A DNA stretch of 64,000 nucleotides from Confluentibacter citreus (GTDB taxonomy: Bacteria > Bacteroidota > Bacteroidia > Flavobacteriales > Flavobacteriaceae), in contig NZ_NIXN01000004.1 in assembly GCF_002807055.1 (NCBI RefSeq), positions 124,001 to 188,000 of the forward strand, in the 5' to 3' direction. This document shows, piece after piece, positions 30,301 to 39,924 of this stretch (position 1 is its first letter; every line of letters starts with the position of its first letter). Under the pieces are notes generated by a model that saw only the letters and a list, made by a program, of their open reading frames with translations, was not told the DNA's origin and searched no databases. Position numbers and translations under genes: made by a program.

Positions 30301-31385
30301 AAGATGATAATGTTTGTGTTAGTGTGTCAGATTCTGGCCCTGGCATTGGTGACGAAGATAAAGAGCATGTTTTTGAACGGTTTTATCAAGCACACCAAAA
30401 ACAAGATAAAACAGGAAGCGGTATTGGTTTACATATCGCGAATGAATACGTGAATTTGCATGGAGGAACTATTACTTTAATAGATAATATGCCGCATGGA
30501 TGTATATTCACTTTTAAAATACCAATCAGGGATATAGAAGACATTAAAGATTCAATGTCTGTTGAGGTGCATGATGAGGATATTATTGATGATGTTGAAA
30601 ATCTTGTTAATGTATATACCAAACCAGTATTGTTATTTGTAGATGACAATAAAGATTTTTGTGAATTTATTTCAGATAATCTTGGTGATGAGTATTCAAT
30701 TATAACTGCAAATAATGGGCAAGAAGCTATAGCTCAACTAGAGCAAAGTGATGTTACCATTATTGTAAGTGATGTCATGATGCCGGTTATGAGTGGAACC
30801 GAACTTTGCAAACTGGTTAAAACAAATATTCACTGGTCCCATATTCCAGTTATTTTATTAACAGCACGTACAGCAGAAGAATACCAAATTGAAGGATTGG
30901 AATTAGGGGCAGATGATTATATCACTAAGCCTTTTAATTTTAACTTGTTAAGACTTCGCATTCGTAAATTCATGGAGTGGACTGAGAGAAGCCATAATAT
31001 ATTTAGCCAAAAAATAGATGTTGCTCCATCTGAAATCACAATCACATCTTTAGATGAAAAACTTATCGAAAAGGCCATCAAGGTAGTAGAGGATCATATG
31101 AGTGATTCCGAATTTTCTGTTGAAACACTCGGATCAGCTGTTGGATTGAGTCGGGGGCACTTATATAAAAAGTTAATGGTTATTACTGGTAAAGGCCCAG
31201 CAGAATTCATTCGTACTATTAGGCTAAAAAGAGGGCGTCAATTACTAGAAAAAAGCCAATTACAGATTTCAGAAATAGCCTATGAAGTCGGTTTCAATTC
31301 TCCAAAAAGATTTACAAAATATTTTCGAGATGAGTTTGGGGTATTACCATCTGAATATTTGCGTATCCATAAGGAACAAGAATAA
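27366..31385 (+). CDS. Hybrid two-component system sensor-regulator (HTCS) of PUL B
   Basis: I take the ATG at 27366 because it places a normal signal peptide (MKINKALLYFTIVFWIVTFQ) at the N-terminus; an in-frame ATG at 27336 would add ten residues. The 1339-residue protein has two periplasmic beta-propellers with repeated FLWVGT/IWLGT motifs, a Y_Y_Y domain (YAYQIEGFNTEWITT), one membrane helix (about 787-808), a kinase with His845 in SHDLRTP, an ATPase domain (SDSGPGIGDEDKEHVFERF), a receiver with Asp1136 (SDVMMPVMSG) and a C-terminal AraC-type DNA-binding domain. It sits directly before the SusCD pair it presumably activates when it senses a released oligosaccharide. Confidence 0.95.
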   Translation: MKINKALLYFTIVFWIVTFQNTIGQSSYIFRHLNTNEGLSNASVKAILRDSYGFLWVGTESGLNRYDGYGFKVYNANPKAPHSLKSNDIIGLQEDGLGNIWVDLGFISMVYNREKDHFISEKKSFFKKLNIQAVDNSKIYVDKKQNLWVLNKEKVFCYNIKKKTTSTFNLEIPFNDISNVNITDNGESLFVISQLGEFWQLNVNSGKQTIIKLTDFVMQAINKYFNKIYVDSNNGLWLHSNMADVVFYRKHTNSEWITIELKSEIQTEGNSITSIIENGPDQIWIVTDHKGVFVYSKAKGSIENIISDPWESSSLSSNSIKCIYRDNNETLWLGHSKKGLSFYHESFRSIMNFEHPECSDISVIMEDHLENIWLGTDGNGLFVKDKKLGNGVIKLPVPNVAVVSIIEDRRNRIWIGTFQKGLYCYENGKMVQYTTDNSKLSNNNIWDLEEDRYGNIWIGTLGGKIQLLPSESSNFNLLLSPFEDNTAVLDMCYDGGDKVYVGTVSGLLEIDITTKKRVTYFGNIKGNQLFLRDAISNVYKDNRDILWLGHNSGLTIWDKKTDKIYYFNKAKGLCDDSIKGIVSDNLNNIWVTTSNGLSILTVDRDLNNNLSITSKNYSVKDGLMDNFFNAHSISKLKNGDILLGNIDGYSIFNPNKMDEKNQPLAKVKFTGLTVSNQKIQVDSIYNGHKLLERPMELTSDLIFKYNDKLISLQFTTVDLLNADKIRYAYQIEGFNTEWITTQENKIELSTLHPGEYKLLIKASNSDGVWNNNPTILNIKVTPPFYFSIWAIVLYALATMGIIIYFILRSKRRHQLKLEQHRIKMDREKEMHVNEMKLKFFTNISHDLRTPLTLIITPLQILLNDAMEANMRKKLSTIYKNANQLLSLINSLLDFRKLDVGIDILNLKSGDFVIFIRDVYASFCVYADERHIDLSLTTKVENLPMQFDQDKIQKTFINLLSNAFKYTPDGGTINVHISKEDDNVCVSVSDSGPGIGDEDKEHVFERFYQAHQKQDKTGSGIGLHIANEYVNLHGGTITLIDNMPHGCIFTFKIPIRDIEDIKDSMSVEVHDEDIIDDVENLVNVYTKPVLLFVDDNKDFCEFISDNLGDEYSIITANNGQEAIAQLEQSDVTIIVSDVMMPVMSGTELCKLVKTNIHWSHIPVILLTARTAEEYQIEGLELGADDYITKPFNFNLLRLRIRKFMEWTERSHNIFSQKIDVAPSEITITSLDEKLIEKAIKVVEDHMSDSEFSVETLGSAVGLSRGHLYKKLMVITGKGPAEFIRTIRLKRGRQLLEKSQLQISEIAYEVGFNSPKRFTKYFRDEFGVLPSEYLRIHKEQE

Positions 31386-31831
31386 AACCTTAGTGTAAAT
31401 ATAAACTTATGTTATTTCTATATATGTAATAGCATCTTCACTTTATTTTTCAAATTTTATAATTCTGGAATTAAATTGTCTTAAGCTCAATTCTATTTGA
31501 CACTTAAATAGAGTCTTTATCATACATTTTTTTTAATTCTATAAGCAAAAACAGCAATTGCAACATATCAGGCTGTTTTCGGATACAAAACGACCACATA
31601 GGTTTAAGTCACTTAATATAAGTTTACATACTTAGTTTATTCATCCAATAAGGATGAATGAAAAAATGACACGTTTCATATATAAAATATTAACAAAACA
31701 TTAACATTTACAAAAAGAACAGTAACTAAAGAAAAACACAATGAATGATTAGATAATTACAATACTAAAAGATTAAAAAAGCATAGCAATTGTATGCTTT
31801 AAACCATAACCAAACTAAAATTAAATTAAAT
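31386..31831. other. Leader region upstream of susC
   Basis: 446 bases without a gene, very AT-rich. It must hold the promoter and 5' leader of the SusCD operon and is the expected binding region of the HTCS. Apart from a compact dyad at 31639-31659 I see no convincing -33/-7 pair or terminator. Confidence 0.6.
31639..31659. promoter_or_regulatory. Dyad in the susC leader, possible operator or RNA hairpin
   Basis: ATTCATCC and GGATGAAT form a perfect 8-bp inverted repeat with a 5-base loop, 173 bases before the susC start. It has no T-run, so a terminator is unlikely; a protein-binding site or a stabilising leader hairpin are options. Confidence 0.35.
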
Positions 31832-34800
31832 ATGAATGAAAAACATGTGATTAGATACGTCGTAAAGTTATCTAAAACCCTTATCAAGAAGTATGCTATT
31901 ATAGCAATACTATTTCCGTTTTGTTTGGCGTCTGCCCAAAATTCCACTGGAAAAATTACTGGTGTCGTTTCAGATGAATCAAACGGTGAACCGCTTTTAG
32001 GTGTTAACATTTTACTGAAGGATACCAACCAAGGAGCCGTTACAGATGAAAATGGTGCATTTTCCATTACGGCCAAAATTGGAGAAACACTTACAGTAAG
32101 TTATTTAGGGTTTGTGACCCAACAGGTAAAAATTACTGGTAATCAATTAAACATTCGATTAAAAGAAGACATTAATTCTTTAACCGAAGTGGTGGTAATT
32201 GGTTATGGTAAATCTAAAAGAGAAGATCTTACAGGTGCTATTTCCTCAATTAGCGGAGATGAACTTCGTAAAACACAACCCACTACATTTGATCAAGCAC
32301 TACAAGGAAAAGTAGCCGGTGTAGTTGTACAACAAACATCTGGGCAACCAGGAGGTGGGGTTAGCGTTCAAATACGTGGTCTGTCTTCTTTTGGTAATAA
32401 CTCACCAATGTATGTGATCGATGGTGTTATTATTGGACAAAGTTTTGATAGCGGTGGTGGTACTAACCCGTTAGCGACTATTAGCCCATCGGATATAGAA
32501 TCTATTGATGTGTTAAAAGATGCATCAGCAACAGCTATTTATGGGTCACAGGCAACTAATGGTGTCATTATCATAACCACAAAAAGGGGTAAAGAAGGAC
32601 CGCCAAGAATTACTTACGACTATAGTGGAGGCATTCAACAATTAGTAAAAAGGTATCCTACTATGGATTTGCAAGAATATGCCAGGTTTATTAACGATAG
32701 AGCTGCTGTGTGGGGTTTTGATGAAAGACCTGAATTTGCAAATGCAAACTACTTAGGGAAAGGTACAGACTGGCAAGACGAATTATTCAGAAGTGCCCCA
32801 ATGAGCAATCATGTACTTACATTGAGTGGTGGTAATGATAAAACACAGTATTTATTGTCGGGTTCTTATTTTAATCAAGAAGGTATAGCGATAGGGTCAG
32901 AATTTACAAGAACTTCTTTAAGGTTAAATTTGGATAACAAAACGACCGATTGGTTAAAAATTGGAACTAGTTTGCAGTTAACCCATGTTGATGAGAATAT
33001 AAATTCAACAGGTTCAAATGTTATTGCAGAGGCATTATGGCAAACACCAGATATCCCTGTAAGAAATCCTGATGGTAGTTTTGCTGGAGAACAAAGTAAT
33101 GAAGGATGGATTCAAAAACGTGTAAATCCTTATGCTATGGCACTTATTAATAAAAATAACCCTAAAAGAAATGAGGTATTTGCTAATCTTTACGCAGAAA
33201 TAGCATTTACAAAGGATCTAACTTTTAGAAATGAAGTGTCTGGTAATTTTTCATTTAGAACTGAAGATCGATTCAACCCTACATATAAGTTTGGGCTAGC
33301 AGAGAGATTAACGAATAATGCCTTTTATAGCTATAGTCAAGACTATTTTACCTCTTTTAGAAGTTTCCTTACTTACGCTAAGGTATTTAATAGTAAATAC
33401 AATGTTAATGTAATGGTAGGACATGAGGCTCAGGTGTCTCAGTTTGAAAATGTTAACGCAGCAAGAAATGGTTTCGTTTCAAACAATGTTACTAATATAG
33501 GTAGTGGTGATGCGCAAACAGCAACCAATGGTGGGACTAAAGGAGACAATGCATTGGAATCTTATTTTGGTCGTCTTAATTTTATTTACAATGATAAATA
33601 CTTGTTCACTGCTAATATTCGTACAGATGGTTCTTCAAAATTTGCGCCAGATAATCGTTGGGTCACTACCTATTCTGGAGCATTTTCTTGGAAGATCAAT
33701 AATGAAGGTTTCTTAAAAGATATAAAAGGGATTAATGAGCTTAAATTAAGAGTGGGTTATGGTGAAACTAATAATCAAAATATTAGAAACAATGCTTATT
33801 TATCACTATTAGGAACTGTACCTACTGCTTTGTCCGGTAGTGCACAACTTACAGCTAATTTGGGGAACGCTGATGTTAAATGGGAAAAAACAGAATATAG
33901 CAATGTTGGACTTGATGTAAGACTCTTTAATTGGAGACTTAATCTTACAGTGGATGCTTATAATCGTTTGACAAATGATTTGTTGATGCAAATTCCATTA
34001 CCTGCTTATTCCGGCACAACTACTGATTGGACCCCAGGAATTGGATCTCCGTATATAAATATAGGGTCTGTTAGAAATATAGGGTTTGACCTTCATTTGA
34101 ATTCAACAAATATAACCAAAGGTGATTTTACTTGGAGCACAGATTTCACATTATCCCATAACAAAAATAAAATATTAAAATTAAATACAGATGGGGCTTC
34201 TTTGACTGCAAATATTGGAAACCAGATAGTTTCTGAAACAAAAGTAGGTGGATCTATGGGTGATTTTTATGGGTATATGGTTGATGGGGGCGTATTTGCA
34301 ACCGCAAGCGATTTTGAGAATCATGCGTTGCCTGCTACTAATGATGGTGTTCCATTACCAATTACGCCAAACGCTGGAGGTGTATGGTATGGAGACCTTA
34401 AATTTAAAGATTTAAATGGGGATGGCATTATCACTGAAAAAGATAGAACCTATTTAGGCTCTCCTATTCCTGATTTTCAATTAGGTTTTGGTAATACTTT
34501 TAAATATAAAGGCTTAGATTTAAATATATTCTTTAGCGCCAGTGTGGGTAATGAAGTAGTAAATGAAATGAGGATAAATACAGAAATTCCTTCTACACAA
34601 TATGGTTTCCAAAAATCATTAAAAAATTATGCGGTACTTGCTTTAATAGATCCAAATGGTTCTCCTTCAGATGTCAACAATGTATATGTTACAAACCCAA
34701 ACACTACCATTCCAGGGCTTAGGCATACTAACACTAGTAATCAAAACCAACGTTTCTCTGACAGATTTGTTGAAGATGGGTCTTTTATCAGATGTAAGAA

Positions 34801-35017
34801 TATCACTCTAGGGTACACATTCCCTAAAGAACTACTTAATAAGATACATTTAGATAATTTACGTGTATATGCGAATGTTACCAATGCCTTTCTTATTACA
34901 AAATATAAGGGATTGGATCCAGAAGTAGGTTCATGGAATCCTTTACGGGCAGGAATTGATAATGGGTTTTATCCACAAGCCCGAACAATTACTTTAGGGC
35001 TTAACTTAGGAATTTAA
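31832..35017 (+). CDS. SusC-type TonB-dependent outer-membrane transporter
   Basis: I start at the ATG at 31832, which gives a signal peptide ending CLASAQ at residue 36; an earlier TTG at 31790 would add 14 hydrophilic residues. The 1061-residue protein has a carboxypeptidase-regulatory-like domain (GKITGVVSDESNGEPLLGVN, about 40-115), the TonB plug (LTEVVVIGYG, then QIRGLSSFGNNSPMYVIDGV) and a 22-strand barrel. It imports glycan fragments with the SusD partner 25 bases downstream. In this locus the cargo is probably xyloglucan oligosaccharides. Confidence 0.95.
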   Translation: MNEKHVIRYVVKLSKTLIKKYAIIAILFPFCLASAQNSTGKITGVVSDESNGEPLLGVNILLKDTNQGAVTDENGAFSITAKIGETLTVSYLGFVTQQVKITGNQLNIRLKEDINSLTEVVVIGYGKSKREDLTGAISSISGDELRKTQPTTFDQALQGKVAGVVVQQTSGQPGGGVSVQIRGLSSFGNNSPMYVIDGVIIGQSFDSGGGTNPLATISPSDIESIDVLKDASATAIYGSQATNGVIIITTKRGKEGPPRITYDYSGGIQQLVKRYPTMDLQEYARFINDRAAVWGFDERPEFANANYLGKGTDWQDELFRSAPMSNHVLTLSGGNDKTQYLLSGSYFNQEGIAIGSEFTRTSLRLNLDNKTTDWLKIGTSLQLTHVDENINSTGSNVIAEALWQTPDIPVRNPDGSFAGEQSNEGWIQKRVNPYAMALINKNNPKRNEVFANLYAEIAFTKDLTFRNEVSGNFSFRTEDRFNPTYKFGLAERLTNNAFYSYSQDYFTSFRSFLTYAKVFNSKYNVNVMVGHEAQVSQFENVNAARNGFVSNNVTNIGSGDAQTATNGGTKGDNALESYFGRLNFIYNDKYLFTANIRTDGSSKFAPDNRWVTTYSGAFSWKINNEGFLKDIKGINELKLRVGYGETNNQNIRNNAYLSLLGTVPTALSGSAQLTANLGNADVKWEKTEYSNVGLDVRLFNWRLNLTVDAYNRLTNDLLMQIPLPAYSGTTTDWTPGIGSPYINIGSVRNIGFDLHLNSTNITKGDFTWSTDFTLSHNKNKILKLNTDGASLTANIGNQIVSETKVGGSMGDFYGYMVDGGVFATASDFENHALPATNDGVPLPITPNAGGVWYGDLKFKDLNGDGIITEKDRTYLGSPIPDFQLGFGNTFKYKGLDLNIFFSASVGNEVVNEMRINTEIPSTQYGFQKSLKNYAVLALIDPNGSPSDVNNVYVTNPNTTIPGLRHTNTSNQNQRFSDRFVEDGSFIRCKNITLGYTFPKELLNKIHLDNLRVYANVTNAFLITKYKGLDPEVGSWNPLRAGIDNGFYPQARTITLGLNLGI

Positions 35018-35042
35018 CTAAACAAAATTAAACTAACGTATT

Positions 35043-36617
35043 ATGAAATATATAAATTTAAAAAATATTTGTGTGTTGTTTACCCTACTTTTTGCGGTAA
35101 GCTGCTCGAATGATTTTCTTGATCGTCCTTCTCTATCAGAGATAAGCACTGAAAATTTTTATCAGACAAAAGAAGAACTCAGGTTAGCTACAGCAGCACT
35201 TTATGGTAAACCATGGGCACAATGGCATAATGAAGCATACCTCCCATTCGGAGATATAATGAGCGGAAACATTGTTATACCATATCATGGTGCAGACTTA
35301 ATACAACTTAACACGTTTACGCTTAATGGAACTAACGGCCGTTTATTTTCCGGTTGGAAAGGGCTTTATATTGTAATTGCGCACTGTAATACTACCATTA
35401 AGGCTATTGAAAATGCGCCAGCAACAATTGCTGAGGCAGATAAGAATGCTGCCATAGCGGAAGCAAAATTTATTCGTGCCATGGCATACTATCATCTGGC
35501 TTTATTATGGGGAGAGGTGCCTATTATTGAAGATAATACGAAGTTAATAACATCACCTTTAGTAAATAGAAATGTAACAGCTGATGTTTACCGATTCATT
35601 ACTGAAGATTTAACTTTTGCTGCCGAAAACCTTCCTTCAACTGATGCGCCTGGTAGAGTAACCACTTGGTCAGCAAAAGGTCTGTTAAGTAAAGTATATT
35701 TAACGATAGCAGGATTGGGACAATCTGGAGGTACACGTAATCAAGAATATTTGGATTTGGCAAAAAATACTGCAAAAGATGTGATTGAAAACAGTGGTTT
35801 AGGTTTGCTTCCTAGTTATTATGATCTTTTTAGAACACAATTTAATGATAGTCCAGAATCATTATTTGCACTACAATGGACTACAGGTGCAGGTTGGGGA
35901 GAAGGTAATATGTTATTGACCTACTCACCAAGTATGGAAATTAATCCTCAAAAAGATGGTGGCTGGGGTGGTCCATTAGTTAGTTATGATTTATATTTAG
36001 CTTATACGGAGCAGGATTCCATAAGACGTAAAGCGAATTTTATGTTAACTGGAGATCATTACCCTGAGTTAAATGCTGCTGAAGGTGGTTATACTGCTAC
36101 TTATCCAACTATGAAAAAACACATTATTGGTAATGAAGTAGATAACAATGCGCCTGCAATGACATTTACTAGTTCCATATTGCATACGCAATTACTAAGA
36201 TTAGCAGATGTTTATTTAGTTTATGCTGAGGCTATCTTGGGCAACAATACCTCTACATCTAATGCGGATGCTTTACTATATTTTAATATGGTGAGAGAGC
36301 GTGCAGGTGTAGATCCTGTAATGGAGCTTGATATGGATGTTATCTTTGATGAGAGAAGGATTGAATTTGCTTGTGAAGGCCAATATTGGCATGATTTGGT
36401 AAGACTTTCTTATTTTAATCCGGTAAAAGCGATTGATCGTCTTAGCAATCAACAACGAGTAACATTTGAATATGACGGCGATACCAAAGTAGCTGATCCT
36501 AATGATCCTATTGGAGTCATTTCTCCTGCTACCTTAGCCACTTTTTCTTTAGAGTTGCCTACATCAGAGGTGATTGCTAATCCTAAATTGGTTGAACCTG
36601 CAGTACCATACTATTAA
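35043..36617 (+). CDS. SusD-family surface glycan-binding lipoprotein
   Basis: The 524-residue protein has a lipoprotein signal (LLFAVSC, Cys21) followed by SNDFLDRPSLSEIS, the typical mature N-terminus of SusD proteins. The tetratricopeptide-like core contains AIAEAKFIRAMAYYHLALLW, and the C-terminal part has LLRLADVYLVYAEAILG with FDERRIEFACEGQYWHDLVR. It forms the lid of the SusC transporter and captures oligosaccharide at the surface. Spacing of 25 bases from susC shows one operon. Confidence 0.95.
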   Translation: MKYINLKNICVLFTLLFAVSCSNDFLDRPSLSEISTENFYQTKEELRLATAALYGKPWAQWHNEAYLPFGDIMSGNIVIPYHGADLIQLNTFTLNGTNGRLFSGWKGLYIVIAHCNTTIKAIENAPATIAEADKNAAIAEAKFIRAMAYYHLALLWGEVPIIEDNTKLITSPLVNRNVTADVYRFITEDLTFAAENLPSTDAPGRVTTWSAKGLLSKVYLTIAGLGQSGGTRNQEYLDLAKNTAKDVIENSGLGLLPSYYDLFRTQFNDSPESLFALQWTTGAGWGEGNMLLTYSPSMEINPQKDGGWGGPLVSYDLYLAYTEQDSIRRKANFMLTGDHYPELNAAEGGYTATYPTMKKHIIGNEVDNNAPAMTFTSSILHTQLLRLADVYLVYAEAILGNNTSTSNADALLYFNMVRERAGVDPVMELDMDVIFDERRIEFACEGQYWHDLVRLSYFNPVKAIDRLSNQQRVTFEYDGDTKVADPNDPIGVISPATLATFSLELPTSEVIANPKLVEPAVPYY

Positions 36618-36635
36618 TACTAAATAATAAAAGAC

Positions 36636-38168
36636 ATGAAAAATATACTAAATAAATACATTCCTTTTTTACTGGCTTTCAGTATGACGGTAATTATTAC
36701 ATTATTTACATCTTGTGATAAAAATGATGACGATGTTACAAGTTCAGGTGCTCCTGTTATTACAGAGATACGGAATTATGCAGCTTCTCCAAACGATACG
36801 CTTGTTGATAAAATAGTTCCTGGTCAATGGATCGTAATTCATGGAAAAAATCTGAAAGAAGCCAAACAGATAACTATTAATGGTAGTATTGCTAGTTTTG
36901 AACATGGATTGTTTTCAAATGAAACAGCTGTTATACAAGTTCCATGGTCAGTACCTTTTTATAATGTTGACCCTGCGCTTCTCCATACTATAAATTATGC
37001 CACTAAAGGCGGAACAACTTCTTTTAAATTTGATGTAATTCCCCCGGCAGCTACTATCACAGGAAATTCGATGTCTTCTGCTACTATGGCAGGTGATTCA
37101 ATTTATATTTATGGTACCGATTTATACTTGATAGAAAGGCTTACCCTAGCAGGTACAGATGTGTCATCATTTACAACAGTAGATAATGGTAGTTCCATCG
37201 GATTTATACTTCCGGCTATTGATGCGCCAATGCCTTGGGCTGGAGAGCTTGTTCTTGCATCTGGTATCTATGAATTTGATGTTTTAATTGTTCCAGAAAT
37301 TTTTGCTGTATCTAATGCAAATCCTGATCAAGGTGATTTGATACGCATATATGGTAAAAATTTGAATGGTGTTTCAAGTCTTAGTTTTGGTGGTGCTAAT
37401 ATTACAGATTTTACAGAGGATCCTGAAGGTTCTTATGTTGAGTTTTTGGCTCCTGATAAATGGAGTTACTCTAGTGGACCAGTGACCACTATTAGTGAGT
37501 ATGGAACGGCTACTACTGTTTATGATATAAATACTCAAAATGACCGTTGGTTAGGTCTTTTAGCAAATTTTGAGTGGGGTGATTATTTTGGTTATCATTG
37601 GTGGGGAGATATTTCTTTAGCTTTTGGCCCCGTAGCCGATTTTAATGGTTCGATGGGAACAAATAATTCTATGTACATATATTTTAATACGCCTATTTTA
37701 GCCGGTGGGGAAAGTAAATACGCCCCATTGGGTAATGCTAATAATACTTCAATTAATAATAGAAATGCATGGATACCTGTGGCAAATCTTTCAGATCCTG
37801 TTGAAAACTGGGGGCTTCAATTTGAAATAAGTGTGGCTAACCCATGGAATGGTGGCACGCTTTATTTTAAAACTGAATTTGCAGGTGAAAGTTATGTAGC
37901 GCGTTATGAGCCATGGAAAATTAGTGCTTCTAAGACTCTTGCTTTTGAAACAGAGGGTTGGCAAACCGTAACGATTCCTTTATCTCAATTCAAATCAAAA
38001 AAGGTCACATTAGGGGATGGTGATTCAGTTACTAGTTTAAACCTATTATTAGGGCCAACTGGTGAGAGTAGTTATGATGCTACCCTTAAAAATTTCGCTT
38101 CTTCATCAACAGCAACAGGTTTTTATGCGGCTATTGACAACATTAGAGTGGTGAAAATCAAAGAATAA
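36636..38168 (+). CDS. Surface glycan-binding protein (SGBP-B-like, IPT/TIG repeats)
   Basis: The 510-residue lipoprotein (LFTSC, Cys27) starts 18 bases after susD. It contains three Ig-like IPT/TIG-type repeats, each with a PGQWIVIHGKNL or GDLIRIYGKNL-like motif (near residues 64, 150 and 230), then a larger C-terminal beta domain rich in Trp and Tyr and ending FYAAIDNIRVVKI. This is the layout of the SGBP-B proteins next to SusCD in Bacteroides xyloglucan loci, whose last domain binds xyloglucan. It has no enzymatic motif. A terminator follows, which separates binding and uptake genes from the endoglucanases. Confidence 0.87.
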   Translation: MKNILNKYIPFLLAFSMTVIITLFTSCDKNDDDVTSSGAPVITEIRNYAASPNDTLVDKIVPGQWIVIHGKNLKEAKQITINGSIASFEHGLFSNETAVIQVPWSVPFYNVDPALLHTINYATKGGTTSFKFDVIPPAATITGNSMSSATMAGDSIYIYGTDLYLIERLTLAGTDVSSFTTVDNGSSIGFILPAIDAPMPWAGELVLASGIYEFDVLIVPEIFAVSNANPDQGDLIRIYGKNLNGVSSLSFGGANITDFTEDPEGSYVEFLAPDKWSYSSGPVTTISEYGTATTVYDINTQNDRWLGLLANFEWGDYFGYHWWGDISLAFGPVADFNGSMGTNNSMYIYFNTPILAGGESKYAPLGNANNTSINNRNAWIPVANLSDPVENWGLQFEISVANPWNGGTLYFKTEFAGESYVARYEPWKISASKTLAFETEGWQTVTIPLSQFKSKKVTLGDGDSVTSLNLLLGPTGESSYDATLKNFASSSTATGFYAAIDNIRVVKIKE

Positions 38169-38204
38169 ATCTTTCATAATAAACTTTTTAATAGCTGGAA
38201 GGTA

Positions 38205-38247
38205 ACCTGCGGGATTCAATGAAAATTGAATTTTCCGCAGGTTTTTA
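38205..38247 (+). terminator. Terminator after the SGBP gene
   Basis: AACCTGCGG (38205-38213) pairs with CCGCAGGTT (38236-38244), and an inner GATTCAAT/ATTGAAT stem extends it. It ends in five T residues. It closes the susC-susD-SGBP operon 37 bases past the last stop codon. Confidence 0.82.
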
Positions 38248-38284
38248 ATCAATAAAAATTAATTAATAACCTTAAATAAAAAAA

Positions 38285-39757
38285 ATGAAGTCCAAACATT
38301 TCTACAAAATGTTGCTTTTACTATGTGTTATCGCAACATCGGTATCCTGTTCAAGTAGCGGTGAGGGTGAAGATCCAACCCTAACGGTTTCTGAGACCGA
38401 AGTGTCCTTTGAGCCAGATGGGGGAACATCTGATATATCACTTACAACAAACGGCACATGGACCGTTTCTAATCCAGCAACCTCTTGGTTGCAAATAAAC
38501 AATACGAGTGGTGGTAGCGGAACAGCAACAATAACATTAACATCTGGAATCAATGGTTCTGGATTGACCCGTACTGCTATGATTACAGTGACGTCAAGCA
38601 ATGGGCAGGCAAGACTTATAAAAGTTACACAAACTGGTAATTTATATCCCTCATACAATTTAACGCCTAAAGCTCCCGACGCAACAGGAATGAGTAGTAA
38701 TGCCGTTGAACTCGCTGCAAAAATGCATATGGGAATAAATTTTGGTAATACCATGGAATCCCCAGTCGAAGCTGAGTGGGTGAACAGTAAAATTACCGAC
38801 TCGTATGTAAAATTTGTAAAACAATTAGGTTTCAATACTGTACGACTTCCCACTGGTTGGGTTTGGACTCACTTAAGCGATCCAGATAAAATGAAAATTG
38901 ACCCTCTGTGGCTTGACCGTGTGCATGAAGTTGTGAAATTGTGTGTGGACAATGGTATGTATGTGGTACTGAATACTCACGGAGATAATGGCTGGCTTGA
39001 AAATAACGTCAATGCGGCAAATCAAGAGACCATTAATGCGAAGCTAAAGGCAATTTGGGAGCAGATTGCTACAACCATGCGTGATTTTGATGAGCACCTT
39101 ATATTTGCCGGCACGAATGAACCTGTGGTTAACGATGCTCAGCAGATGGCCATACTTAATGGTTATCACGAAACATTCATCAAGGCGGTTCGCTCTACCG
39201 GAGGCAAGAACAGTTACCGAGTGCTGGTTGTGCAGGGGCCTACCACTGACCCTAATAAAACTTATACTTTGATGAATACGCTTCCTAAAGACGAGATTCC
39301 TAACAAGATGATGGTCGAGGTGCATGACTACACGCCTGCTACATTTACGCTACTAACAAATGGAGATGTAAGTTGGGGAACCATGGTTTACTACTGGGGA
39401 GCTGGGAATCATTCTATTATTGAGCCAGAGCGCAACGCCACCGGTGAAGAAGAGAGTTTGATCGATACTGAATTCCAAAGGATGAAAGAGAAGTTTGTTG
39501 ATAAAGGTATCCCTGTAATACTAGGTGAATATGCAGCTTGGAGGAGGAATGCCATTAACAACGCGAATTATCTTCCTATGGATCTGGATAAGCACAACCA
39601 GTCTGTAGAGTACTGGACAAAATATGTGACCAAACAGGCGAAAGCAAATGGTATTATACCATACTATTGGGAGATAGGTTTTATGTTAGACAGAGCTAAT
39701 AATGTGGTAAAGGACCAGCCTATGTTAGATGCCATTCTTGAAGGATATAATCAATAG
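38285..39757 (+). CDS. BACON-GH5 endo-glucanase, copy 1 (GH5_4-like xyloglucanase)
   Basis: The 490-residue lipoprotein (SVSC, Cys22) has an N-terminal BACON domain (about 35-118, with NGTWTVSNPATSWLQINNTS) and a GH5 barrel. The catalytic acid/base is Glu279 in FAGTNEP and the nucleophile is Glu415 in VILGEYAAW. The barrel resembles subfamily 4 (INFGNTME, MMVEVHDYTP), and BACON-GH5_4 is the architecture of the BoGH5A endo-xyloglucanase of Bacteroides ovatus. It would make the first backbone cuts at the cell surface. Residues 45-110 are encoded by DNA identical to that of copy 3. Unlike copy 3 it reads LNTHGDNGW where copy 3 has LNIHWDGGW. Confidence 0.93.
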   Translation: MKSKHFYKMLLLLCVIATSVSCSSSGEGEDPTLTVSETEVSFEPDGGTSDISLTTNGTWTVSNPATSWLQINNTSGGSGTATITLTSGINGSGLTRTAMITVTSSNGQARLIKVTQTGNLYPSYNLTPKAPDATGMSSNAVELAAKMHMGINFGNTMESPVEAEWVNSKITDSYVKFVKQLGFNTVRLPTGWVWTHLSDPDKMKIDPLWLDRVHEVVKLCVDNGMYVVLNTHGDNGWLENNVNAANQETINAKLKAIWEQIATTMRDFDEHLIFAGTNEPVVNDAQQMAILNGYHETFIKAVRSTGGKNSYRVLVVQGPTTDPNKTYTLMNTLPKDEIPNKMMVEVHDYTPATFTLLTNGDVSWGTMVYYWGAGNHSIIEPERNATGEEESLIDTEFQRMKEKFVDKGIPVILGEYAAWRRNAINNANYLPMDLDKHNQSVEYWTKYVTKQAKANGIIPYYWEIGFMLDRANNVVKDQPMLDAILEGYNQ

Positions 39758-39924
39758 TATAGTCTCAAAATTATAGCAAAGGTTATTTTTCTTCCCTGAG
39801 ATTGGTTAAATGTTCGCCAGTCATAGGGAAGGATTAACCTCTTTGTTACAGTAGTTTAAAGAATAATTAATCAATTAAATTAACCCTTAACGAGTATCCG
39901 TTTTTTGGGTAAAATAAATAAAAC

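Noticed and set aside
31790-31831. Upstream TTG start for susC
   Set aside because: It would put 14 hydrophilic residues before the signal peptide region; the ATG at 31832 gives a normal leader.
38302-38853. Long antisense open frame (183 codons) opposite GH5 copy 1, with equivalents at 41663-42196 and 43288-43941
   Set aside because: It appears in all three paralogues because the sense strand is conserved; the translation has no domain, signal or codon-use support and overlaps a clear gene completely.
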